Source: Clavelina lepadiformis
Lineage: Eukaryota; Chordata; Ascidiacea; Aplousobranchia; Clavelinidae
Assembly (NCBI RefSeq): GCF_947623445.1
Contig: NC_135248.1
Coordinates: 10,292,977-10,356,976 of the forward strand
Length of the DNA stretch: 64,000 bases
Direction: 5' to 3'
Shown: positions 21,709 through 32,658 of the stretch, piece after piece
Position numbering within the stretch: the first letter of the stretch is position 1
Layout of the letters: the number at the start of each line of letters is the position of its first letter
Notes under the pieces: model-generated
What the model was told of the DNA's origin: nothing
Seen by the model: the letters and a program-made list of their open reading frames with translations, nothing else
Databases searched by the model: none
Made by a program: the position numbers and the translations under genes

Positions 21709-23293
21709 CTCTCGTATTTAGCAGCCACGTCATCATAGACATCATCAAGTGCATTTATTTCTACCACAGCATCACCCGGTTTTGTGTGGATGGCAATGTA
21801 ACTGAATCTCTTCTGATTTCCTGTAGTAAAAATTAATTACAAACACCGATTTGTTCCAATTTATGCACAAAATTCTGTGAAATTGCATATGTCTTTATAG
21901 TCTATAGACCTTGGATAACCTCCTTTCTTTGCTGGTATATATAAGTTAGGTTAATATAAAAGCCTACAAAGGCTGAGTTTCAATTCTTAACACACAAATA
22001 TACGTAGGCCTATCACAAATCGGTTTACGCTCTTTGTCCATATATAGCCTGTACCTACAAACTTTATCGTTATTAGGTGTATGATCCAGAATCACGTAAT
22101 CATGTTTGTAGTAGACATACTGTATACTAATTTTCACCCTATTTGACTTAATTTTAACTAACTTAAATTTTTAGGATTTTGTCAAGTGGAAGCTTTTAGA
22201 TAAGGTAGACATTTTTATTCAGGATATCGTTATAAATACGCATTGCTTAAAAAAAGGATAGAGTTATAATCCTTAAGACACATTGAGTGTTTAGAGTTCA
22301 TACCTTGGTCGTCGATCCTTTCAAACTGCAAGCTGTACGGTTCGCGTTCGAATATATCGTGCCCCATGTCGTTATACTGATACCCGTTTATCACTCTGAC
22401 TTTTGATGCACCGATACCGTACATGATTTATGGTGTATTTTGTTCGGTATTGTTTCAATTCAAAGACTTTGTAGGTCTATTTCGTACCGAAGTAAAGCTA
22501 TAAGTTACCGTTTGTTTTTGCTTACTTTTTCAGTTAATATTTTGCATATGATGATTCGACTTATATCGAGCAATCAATCGCATTAACATATGTACTTCTA
22601 ATACAAAAAGTGCTAAAGTTTAGAAACTTGAATTGCCTGTCAAACCAGTATGTTACTTCTCAGCTCTTTACCCAACTTTGCCAAAATTGCTTGCACTTAC
22701 TTGTAAATATATCCATATTGCTCTTTCGATCGTGTTCGTTCAGTTCTTTTACTGACCACAAAGTCGTATCTAACTGATGACACTTCGTTTACTTTATCAA
22801 CAGGTCCTGGTAAAGCAGTTTGTGTCGAATCTCTAATTTCTTGTATCATGAAGATGTCATAACGTTGTACCATCTGAAAGAGAAACCATTTTTTAAAGGC
22901 GATTTACAGATGTGTTTTTTATTTTATGCTATTGCAATACCGGTTCCTTATGCCTGAAAAAGAGCATTAAACTTAAATCGGGTGGAAATCTTGGGAATCA
23001 TTCGAGATAAGTTTAATACCAGTTGGCATTACATGACCAATTTTGATTTTAATTGTGAACTATGAATGAAACGAAACTATGATTTATTCAAACTTGAGTT
23101 TACTCGGAAGAAAGTGGAACTTCAAATTGAGTTTTTCAATTTAGGAACTTACCTCTATGAGAACAGCTACAGCATGAGCCTTATTCATTTTAGCCTGACC
23201 AAAGATATTACCATTAAAGGCAGAGATGAGCAGTGGTTCGGTTAAGGCTGTTGAACAAGTTGCCGGCGTTAAAAATTGCGACAGATTTGTCAT
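21709..23293 (-). pseudogene. DNase I-type copy A, truncated pseudogene
   Basis: Exon equivalents 1-4 of a secreted DNase I gene: 23293-23153, 22873-22701, 22410-22304 and 21820-21709. Exons 1-3 have the same lengths as in copy B. Damage: the start codes for a leader that is hardly hydrophobic; the AG acceptor of exon 3 is lost, with no in-frame substitute before an upstream stop; exon 4 is 112 nt instead of 113, a one-base deletion just before its donor; and exons 5-7 (metal site GDFN, SDH) are absent. Motifs left: AFNGNIFG, IQEIRDS, FEREP, AIHTKPGDA. Intron 4 still resembles that of copy C until about 21640, where similarity ends next to a transposon-derived fragment. Copies B and C follow in the same orientation. 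Confidence 0.8.
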
Positions 23294-23454
23294 AACTTTC
23301 TTGAAACTAATGCCTGTTAAAAATAACCAGAGCCTTAATGACTCGGGTCAGTGACTTGAGTCGAGTCAAATGCAAAGATCTTGACGCAAGTCCCTTCGTA
23401 AGAAATTTCATTGGGTTTCGGCATTACGATAAACAAAGTGACTATTTCACCGTA

Positions 23455-23650
23455 TAGAGGTCACGCAGCCTGTTGTTAAAGACTAGGTTAGGTTAGAAGA
23501 ATGCGTATGCAAAAAGTTGATTTTAGCTATTTAAGGTTTTACTGGAGTTAAACTTAGATTAGAAGGTACTGTAGACTTAGGTTAGGTTTAGGTTACTATG
23601 TTACAACATGTTAGTTAGGCCAACAAGGAACTGTGAAAAATAGGTTCAAA
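23455..23650 (+). repeat. Dispersed repeat, copy 2
   Basis: CACGCAGCC, then GCAAAAAGTTGATTTTAG, then several TTAGGTTA-like words. Homologous in order to 16480-16610 and, inverted, to 42690-42850. Confidence 0.45.
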
Positions 23651-24559
23651 CGCACGATTTGTTTCTGGTGAAATAGTGGAAGCCTAAGATAAAACGATTT
23701 TTTTGATCCAAACTCATTAAACAAAAAACGAAGTTGGCTTGTCTACGAACACTTACGAGGCAGAAAAACGAAGCAAATTCTCAAAATGCCTAAACGTTTG
23801 TATAAAGTTATAAACTATAGAAATATATAGCCTAAAGGTGTTTTTTCCTTCTTTCAAAAGGCCTTAATTTTCTAGCACTGTTCCACTGTTTACTCTGCCA
23901 TTTATAGCTATAGTGCAGGCTAAAATTTCCTGATAGAAGAGGCGTTCCAAATTCATCACTGACTACAATATCTTTCGTATACCATTGTTTTATTTTAACA
24001 AATTTATATAAACATTATAGGTTACTACAGCCCCTTCTTCTGTATATTTCCCAGGAACTATTGGGAACCTTGCGACTTTTTTCCAAAAAAAAACTATGAA
24101 ACTCGCTATTTGTAGATGATGCTCAGCAAACCATTATCATTAAACCAGCGGGTTTAGTTACACCGATTTGTTGTTTACTACAGTATATTGCGAGCAAACG
24201 TTCTCATTTGGAACGTGTACTAACAGACTTGTTATGACTTGTTTGGCCAAGTTCCTAAAAATCGGATATGCTCAAATTTCAACTTGGAACATGCTGACGC
24301 AGCAGTTTGCTCTAAGGTGTTGCTGTCTTGTATTTTGCACTTTGCAGTATCATTTTATTTCACGCAACTGCGCAACAACCACTAATTATTATAATCTAAT
24401 TATTAAGTACAATCAGTTTTAATGTAATTTGACTTAGCTGTTTGTATGTTTACATCTAACTTTAAGTATGCTAACATTTTGAACAAAGTTCAAGTTTATA
24501 CCGATATTAAGTCCTAGGTGCTGAAAACAATGAAAACAGAGATAGTAATGGAGATCAAT

Positions 24560-24565
24560 TTTATT
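24560..24565 (-). terminator. Poly(A) signal for DNase copy B
   Basis: TTTATT (AATAAA on the minus strand) 40 bp after the copy B stop, a short 3' UTR. Confidence 0.5.
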
Positions 24566-24604
24566 CAGACCACTCTTTGATGGTGCGGCATCAGTACTGC
24601 GGCA

Positions 24605-26235
24605 TCAGTACAGGTAAAACTCCACGGGATAATGATCGCTTACGGCTTTCGTCTGAAAGGACAAACAAAAATAAGTTTCCATGGCAACGCAACGGCAAAA
24701 TGATCCACGCACCATAAAGAATTCTTACCTCGTAGGAATTGAGCCCATATGCAAGATCGAATCTAAAAACGCTACCAAGGCTGGAATAGTACGTCATGGA
24801 GAACCCGGCTACGACGAGCCTGTATGAATACAACAAAAACAATTTAAATATCATCAAAAAGCTAAACTAATTTCGTCCCACAGGAAGCAAAAGTAATCTT
24901 CGCCTGCACCTGTCATACGCACAGTCAGTAGAACTAACTGTGGTGTCGACATCGCTTCCAATCAGCCAAGTAAATCTGGGGTCAGTCCACATATCAATTT
25001 GCTGCCAGCATGTTTTACAAACGTAATTACAATCGGCGTTGAAGTCGCCTCCAATCAACGCATCCTGTAAATTTGTAAAACAAAAAATTCGGAATTGAAC
25101 AAAAATAGCAATAGCATGTACACCGAACAATGAATCTCCTCCCGGCGCAATTTATAACAATGAGGTTAAGTTCTAGTTTACCTCCCCATACTTAGCAGCC
25201 ACGTCATCATAGACATCATCAAGTGCATCGATTTCGGCCACGGCATCATCGGGCTTTGTATGGATGGCAATGTAATTAAATTTTGTTTGATACCCTGTGG
25301 TAATATTTATTCCCTAATAAATGATTGTGATTGAAATGAAATTCATGCTGATTATTGCAGTTCTTTATAGAATATAGTACATAGGCTTAAAACGATAACT
25401 TTTTTTCGAACCTTGGCCGTCGATCCGTTCAAACTGTACACTGTATGGTTCACGCTCAAATACATCATTGTCAGTGTCAGGATACTGATATTCGTTTATT
25501 ACTCTGATTCTGGATGATCTGCAAAGTGAAATGATTCGTGTTTTACGGTCAGCTTGACAAGGAGTAAAGGATCCGAATGAATGGGCATCATAGACCTGCT
25601 GCGTTATGGGCAATATCTGAAGAAAGCTAACTAATACATGTGATGCTAGGCTACTGCAAGTTTTCGGACAAGATTTTCGATTGCCAACAATTTACCATTG
25701 CTTAACTCATTTGCACATACCTGTAAATATATCCATATTGCTCTTTTGAACTTGTTCGTCCACTTCTTTTACTGACCACAAAGTTGTATCGAATCCACGA
25801 AAGCTGGTTTACTTTGTCAACAAGTTCTGGTAAAGCGGTTTGTGTCGAATCTCTGATTTCTTGGATCATTAAGATGTCATAACGAAGCACCATCTGCGCA
25901 AGATTAAGTTGACTGTAGTTAACTCTGGGCTTACGGTACTGTATCAATTTAATTTCGATTAACTCAATCAGTTTTAAGTTAACGTTTGTTAACTTAAATA
26001 AATAATTCCATTCATTGTTGGCTATGAGGGTCGAATTTATGGCTGTTACATAAATTATATGGTTTACTGTCGGTCTTGTGTTACATGCCTATACCTTAAT
26101 GAGAATATTTACAACATCAGGCTTGTTCATCTTGGACTGGCCAAATATTTGCACATTAAAAGCACCGATAAGCAGCGGATAAGCGTGAGCTTCTGAGAAA
26201 GTTGCCAGTAACGTAACAAATACCCAACGATTCAT
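24605..26235 (-). CDS. Secreted DNase I-type endonuclease, copy B
   Basis: Extracellular divalent-metal-dependent DNA endonuclease of the DNASE1/DNASE1L family. Exons: 26235-26095, 25893-25721, 25518-25412, 25294-25182, 25064-24910, 24819-24729 and 24652-24605; 275 residues, all GT-AG and in phase. The chosen Met gives a signal peptide (MNRWVFVTLLATF, cleavage near AHA|YP); an earlier in-frame Met at 26316 would bury it. Active-site landmarks: AFNVQIFG (Asn), IQEIRDS (Glu), FEREP (Glu), IAIHTKP (His), GGDFNADC (Asp, Asn), DVDTTVSSTDCAYDR (Asp), VSDHYPVE (Asp-His). The C173-C209-type disulfide pair is present; the small Cys loop of DNASE1 is missing, as in DNASE1L3-like members. Exon 5 differs from that of copy C at one base. 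Confidence 0.93.
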
Positions 26236-26350
26236 GCTTTTTCCAATAGCTAAACTCAGTGACAAGCATAAATTCTGTCTTTGTTCGAAATCGTTTCGGT
26301 TACTGTCAATTTCCAACGGTAATTAAAGCAAATCCGACGGTTTGGCACCG

Positions 26351-26398
26351 CATCCTGTGAGTTCAACATCCTGTGAGTTCAGTATCCTGTGAGTTCCT
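26351..26398. repeat. 16-bp tandem repeat, three copies
   Basis: Three consecutive copies of (C/T)ATCCTGTGAGTTC(A/C)N, 116 bp upstream of the copy B start codon on its promoter side. Confidence 0.75.
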
Positions 26399-26773
26399 GC
26401 GTCGTGTTCAGAGTTTCTTCATTTTACTGGTATTTCTTATTGTGACGCGTTTCCTATATACGATTAATAACAGTGTGCATGCGTTTACTCAATCTGTATC
26501 TGCTAGCGCTTTCATCAATCGTTCACTCGGTTCCCTTAGTCTTAGTACTTCGAAGGTTTTGATATTCAAGCTCCTCTTAATATATGCCGTGCGGTGAAAA
26601 CAACGCTTGAACCAAAGAACCTTTATTCGTAACATAAACTGTCGTAATCTTGTAAATTCAATTTCAAATTAACTACGTTCATTGCCTTTGCTCTATACCA
26701 GTTTAGACTGCTTCCATAATAATACCTAGACTATTAATAGAACTAAAAATTAACGGTATAATAAGCAATCTCA

Positions 26774-27935
26774 TTATTCAAATGTCAATTTCAATAGCGT
26801 ATTTCCTGCTATTCTCTCTCTCCCCCTATCTTCCGATATAACATGGCTGATCCAGCCCTCGATGTAGGCCTTCCCGCATAAGTTGTTCCTCATCGTTTCA
26901 TTACGAGCGGAGTCACAAATGTTGCTGGAATTTTTGTGCATGTTTTTTAAGATTGTTTGTGAAAGTGAGACGTTGGGCGCCCCGCGTACGTTTTCCGTGA
27001 ATTCTGCCACTTAATGCAAAACGTTCAATTTCTTCTTTGCGCACAACATGGCCTAGAAATTTCAAATGCTTTTGTTCTATAAAATGAAGGAGTTGCTGAT
27101 CTTGACCAATTCATTGAATGATCATCTCATTAGTTTGTAGTGATGTACAAGGAATATCAAGAATCCTACGATAGAGCCATATTTCTGCTACTTCAATTTT
27201 TTCCTGGTTTTCGTTGTTAGTGTCCAGGCCTCACTATTAGCTGTATATGAGGATTGACTACATAAAATATTTCAAAAGCCTTGGTTTCGGAAGAATAAAA
27301 AGCTTACAATGGTCTCAACAATTTTTCTCATGTTGTTAAGGTTTAATTTTGCAAGATTAATGCGTCGTCTTATTTCTTTTTCACATCTGGCATCTGACTT
27401 AACGAAGAGCTTAAGTAATTCAAATGTTGTACTTGTTCAATGTTCATGTTATTGGTGGTTAGTGAGATAAATGGTTCTGGTGACTTCGTGATGCTACCAT
27501 AACTCTCGTCTTACCGAAATTGTTATTCAAATTACTGCCCAACTTTTCACTTGATAGTCGGACAGTTTTCAACAGTATACTTGCAAGCCAGTTTCTGAAG
27601 ATCCAAGTAACACTGTACCGTCGGCATACGGAATGTTATTTCTCAATTTGCTATTTATCGTAAGTCCTTTCCTATTATTTCTTCCAGATCTCTCAAAAAG
27701 AACTTGCAATTCAGATTGAAAAAACCAGGGCTCGTAATACCCTGCCTCATACCCCGCTTGATATCAATCCACCCACAGCAGAGACCATGCAGTCATAAGC
27801 TTGATAGCTGCCTTCTGCTCATAATATTGAATTTTTTATTATATGCCCAAATCTTTATCGTCTATACCGATTTGTTTTAAGTATTTTAATTAACTGGGAG
27901 TGGCAAACTTTGTCAAATGCTTTTTTGTGAGCAGT
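26774..27935 (-). pseudogene. Degraded non-LTR (LINE) reverse transcriptase
   Basis: Read on the minus strand, in several frames broken by stops and shifts: KAFDKVCHSQLIKIL (~27880-27930), RGMRQGITSPGFFNL (~27720-27765, the RxGVRQGCxLSPxLFN motif), YADGTVLL (~27605-27630; catalytic YADD changed to YADG), then FGKTRVMVASRS (~27490-27525), and a C-terminal segment with NVRGAPNVSLSQTI at ~26940-26990. The order of motifs is that of a LINE reverse transcriptase and thumb. The endonuclease part was not found. Inactive; clade undetermined. Sits between DNase copies B and C. Confidence 0.8.
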
Positions 27936-29104
27936 ACATTTTTTTGAAAAAACATTGTTTTGGTGTTCTACAGGTCTTTAGCAGAGTATACGTATGGGAA
28001 AAGTTGCAATTCTTGTGCGTAGTCAGGCATGAATGGTATAAGCTGGGATTTGGGGTAAAACATTTCTTCTTATATATCGAAGTATAATTTTGAGCACATT
28101 AAGCTGATGGTTTTATTTCTTTCGCGTTTTATGCTTGGGATGACGTTGCATATCACGCAAACTGTGCTTTAACCATAAAGTAATATCTCAAACTTTTCCC
28201 TTGAAAATTTTAACTGTTTAAAATCATATTTTTAAAATAATGATTCTTTCAATCGAGGAAATTAATTTAGGTAATGGGGTAATACCACGCTCCAACAGCA
28301 TTTATAATGAAACATTTATCACATCAATTTTCTGATAATATCCGATGCCAGCTGCACTATATACCTTTATTATACACCAGCAACGTTTAGCCAAAACCTA
28401 TTAATTACAAAATGTGTTAATGATTGTAAATTTGCAAAAATGATACTTTCTGTTTACCCCACGTAGCCTATAAAAACATTTCTGACGATCTACTTAATAA
28501 ATACTACATATTTTACCAAACATTTAATGCATCACTCAATGTCTTATTGTCTTAATTGGGAAACAGGGATACAACCGTATATTTAGTTTGCTTTGGCTGT
28601 TTGCGCGGTAGATAACCGAGGCGATTTATGGCTAAAATCAAGCTATACTTAATTAAGTTTCAGAGATAAAAATTGTAAGTACACACAGTGTTTCAGAGAA
28701 CAATTTTATTTAAACAGCCATTTGATTGCTGTGCGGAGCATCAAGCTGTAACGTTTGCTGTTGTAACCGCTAGGTGACGGCAAGACACCATGCAGGTTCA
28801 CTTGCCAGGGAAAGTTAGTCCAAAAAAATTACACCACATATATGCTGTTATTGTTAAGTTACTCCTGGTTTACAACTGAAGTGACAATATGTGACAAAGT
28901 ACAGGCATAACTTGATGTGAAGAGACATCATTGAAAAGCGTCTATGAGCCTCATGGTCCGAAAGACAACTGGTACGAAATGCAAACTGCGAAAAGTAAAT
29001 AACACAGTGACTGGCACCGGCAAATGAACGTTGTGTCCTGCCGCTACCTGCAGCGGTTAAAATGGCGAACGCTACATAACACAGCAACCACGGCTTGTAG
29101 TCAT
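27936..29104. other. Spacer downstream of DNase copy C
   Basis: 1.2 kb without a gene. TTTATT at 28705-28710 could be the copy C poly(A) signal, about 395 bp after its stop. No other named feature. Confidence 0.4.
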
Positions 29105-32100
29105 TTAGTAAAGATTGAACTCCACGGGATAATGATCGCTCACTGCTTTGGTCTGAAAAAACAAAATAGCAACAGATGTTCTGCGTGCTGTTGGACCCAG
29201 GGTCTGAATAAACTTAGCAATACGCAGACAAATTGTTTACCTCCTCGTAGCTAAGACCATAAGCTAAATCAAATCTGAAGACGCTACCAGAACCCGAATT
29301 ACGGGTCATGGAATCACCTGCCACAACAAGCCTGCATAGACATAGTTAAAAATAAGTTTGGGAAAATTATAGCTATAATTTCAAACGACATAAAACACTT
29401 TGAAAGTTCATGATTTACCTGTCATACGCACAGTCAGTAGAACTAACTGTGGTGTCGACATCGCTTCCAATCAGCCAAGTAAATCTGGGGTCATTCCACA
29501 TATCAATTTGCTGCCAGCATGTTTTACAAACGTAATTACAATCGGCGTTGAAGTCGCCTCCAATCAACGCATCCTGTAAAAATCCGCCGTCGTGTAAAAG
29601 TAGCAAGATAGACATTGTAAAGCTTGAAAAAGAAGTTTTAATCCGAGTATTTTTTATATAACTTATAGAGTATAAAACGTTATTCAACCGAAAAAGTTTT
29701 AATCTGAAGTTTTATGCGTTTGTAAATAACCGTGCAAAGATGCAGTTCACCTCTCCGTACTTAGCAGCCACGTCATCATAGACATCATCAAGTGCATCGA
29801 TTTCGGCCACGGCATCATCCGGTTTTGCGTGAATAGAAATGTAACTAAATAGTTTCTGGTTCCCTGAAGTAAAATTTAATAACAAATACAAAGTTGTTGA
29901 AATTGAACTAAGTTTTAGTGAAATTGTGTATCAAGGTCCACCTATATATAAACTTATAGAAGAGACCTTCAGTGAAATAAATCCATGTTCAGACTTTTTC
30001 AAGGTTTGGTTTTGGCGACAGCTAAGAAATTTTAAGAAATGGCGACTTTTAAAGACTAACTGGTATAATAATCGTCTGCTGTATTTGCAGAAGTATAAAT
30101 TAAAAGAGACCGTTTTGATCCCGAAAAAGCACCTGAAAAATCACTGCCAAAGATGGTAAGAACTTTACTCGACTTGAAGTTACAAGCTCACACGCAGGTA
30201 ATATTTCAGCTTTTAACAGAAAACATTCTTAGCTAAAAGAAATCGTACCTTGTCCGTCGATCCTTTCAAACTGTACGCTGAATGGTTCGCGTTCAAATAT
30301 ATCATTCTGATCGTCCTTATACTGATATTCGCTTAAAACTTTGACTTTGTTTGTCCTGCATATGAACAATATTTAAATTCTTATATGTAGAACTGATAAT
30401 GCACTCAATTCTCCCGCAGGGTGAAACTCTCATTTTCGATTTTGTACAAAACCATGGGAAAAATTGCGAGAAAAAAAGCAACTTTTTGAAGTTCAGTGTA
30501 ATAACCAGCTTTCGTACCTATTTGGTTCCTGTTCAGTTGCAAAATGATAAAAATTAAGTTGACTGCAAGATCTTCACAAAACCAATCAAATTTGTTCAAG
30601 TTGCGTTTGAACCAAGACATTAAAAAAGGAAATGCCCAAGTTACTAACGAAAAGAAATTATTAAACCTTATAGTAGTTGACCCGAATCTTTCTTTAAGAT
30701 AGTTCTTCACAAGCTTCTAAGGATTTGTACAAAGATTTCGCATAAGATAGAAAATTTAAGTAGGGTTTAATGTACTGTATAAAAGGTTTGCCATTTGTCT
30801 TTAGTTTAAAATTGTCGTTGTAAAGCACTCATTGCAATAAGTATAACTATTTATTCCGATGAAATATACAGAAAAAACTTAAGTCGCGAACAGGTTCGAT
30901 GCTGCCCGTTTGTATTCACTCAAACTTTAGCAATGGCAAATATCTTCTGTTGGCATAATATCGTCTCCAAACTCTGCAGTGACGCATCATGCCGAAAGGT
31001 GACTTAACGTCCTGTATTGTTGATATAGGTTAAGAGAGAAACTTGTTCCGCATAGTAATGAGATTTATATTGGAATATTATATTTGTAGTTGGGTTTTTC
31101 GTTTTCTGTGGGCGTTGAGACATTGCCGTAACACAACCTCACATTAACATTTTATTATTGTAAAAACGTTGCCCTATTTAAACAAGCTTACGTATAGAAA
31201 GACCAATTTGACTAGGTACTTATCCGTATACCACAATCTTAGCAGGACAGATGATATATAGATAGATGACGTCTTTAGTAAGCCTTATCATTCGTGGTTG
31301 AGCGTTTGAAACAAACATCTTTTATCGGCATAATAATGCTTTTCATCCTTGTAGTATGCAGGTTTCGTCGCTGAGTTCATGTTACCTCATGGTTATTGCA
31401 GGCTTGTCCATGGGACATTTTTTTCTGTCCCATCCCATCCCATCCCATAGCAAATTCATGCCTGTCCCATCCCATCCCATCCCATGCCATCCCATCAAAA
31501 TACAATTCAATAAATGTTATTAAATTTATGGAAATTTAAGTCTAATGTCTATTAGAATTGACTACATGTACAAAGAGAGATACAAAACGACAAAATTTAT
31601 TGACTTTGTTAACTTTAAAGTTCAGAAAAGTTGTCTATCTATGACAATTTATTATCATTGGTACTCATATTCCGAGTCACTGTGCTCATTTAGCAAATTT
31701 TCAATGCCATGGGAATTGCAATTCGTGCTGTCCCATCCCATCCCATCCCATGGGACATTTCCCATGGGATTCCCGTGGGAATCCCATTCCCATGGACAAG
31801 CCTGTAAGTTATTGTATCCTTATAACACAAATTGTGTTATGCAACCAACTTTGAGGCTCCAAACTCTCCAACTTTGGGCTGGACAATGCATGTCACAGTA
31901 AATAATAATTATGTAACCTATGTTATACTGTGTTTTATTGCTTGTTGTTTTATTGCGTATGGTTACAGATGTGGTTGCGGCAATGATTGCATAAACACAT
32001 TTGTAGTGAAACTGTTGATAAATAAAATATATTGCAAACATTTCTTGCAATTTATTAAACTTGTTTGAATGGTAAGCTATATATTGCACTGCAAACATTC

Positions 32101-32658
32101 CTGTTATACTCAAATTATACCAACTTACTATAAACTTACTTATAAATATATCCATATTGCTCTTTTGAACTTGTTCGTCCAGTTCTTTCACTGACCACAA
32201 AGTCGTATCTAACCGATGACACCTCGTTTACTTTATCAACAAGTTCTGGTAAAGCAGTTTGTGCCGAATCTCTGATTTCTTGGATCATGAAGATGTCATA
32301 ACGTTGTACCATCTGAACAAAAAACATGTTTGTCAACGTAATGCTTTATGCCGCTTGTTAATGTGTCCCACGGTTTTTAGCCCAGACTTTGCAATTTAGC
32401 CTCGGGTTGATATGGAAAATTTTCTTTTTCTGTAATCCTGGCTGAAATGGTTTAAACGATAAAGATAGAATGGACAAAAGAGGAACTAAAAGGGAATTAA
32501 TTTACCGACTAAAACTTTACCTCAACGAGAATGTCAACAGCATCAGGCTTGTCCATTTTGGCCTGGCCAAATATGTACCCGTTAAAGGCACAAATAAGTA
32601 AAGGTGCAGCATGAGCTACCGACAAAGTAGCCAGCATTATAAAAACCAATAGATTCAT
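29105..32658 (-). CDS. Secreted DNase I-type endonuclease, copy C
   Basis: Same family and exon structure as copy B. Exons: 32658-32521, 32312-32140, 30355-30249, 29863-29751, 29573-29419, 29331-29241 and 29152-29105; 274 residues. Signal peptide MNLLVFIMLATLSVAHA. Active-site landmarks all kept: AFNGYIFG, IQEIRDS, FEREP, SIHAKP, GGDFNADC, DTTVSSTDCAYDR, VSDHYPVE. Exons 2-7 have exactly the lengths of copy B. Intron 2 is long (1.8 kb) and carries a CCCAT-rich hAT-like element. Exon 6 is the most diverged part (GDSMTRNSGSG versus GFSMTYYSSLG), while exon 5 is almost identical to copy B. Probably functional and secreted; inference. Confidence 0.93.
31399..31807. mobile_element. CCCAT-rich hAT-like MITE in copy C intron 2
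   Basis: Inverted ends CAGGCTTGTCCATGGGA (31399 onward) and its complement ending at 31804. GTTATTG lies immediately left (31392-31398) and again at 31808-31814, a probable target duplication. The inside carries runs of TCCCA pentamers at 31428-31496 and 31730-31780. Non-coding. Confidence 0.65.

Larger units (their letters stand above)
23294..24604. other. Spacer between DNase copies A and B
   Basis: 1.3 kb. 23340-23380 carries GACTCGGGTCAGTGACTTGA, a word of a common repeat end. 23455-23650 is a dispersed repeat. The rest shows nothing I recognise. Confidence 0.5.

Noticed and set aside
31428..31780. CCCAT runs as a CRISPR-like or satellite array
   Set aside because: No spacers; pentamer runs are short and enclosed by transposon ends in an intron of an animal gene.
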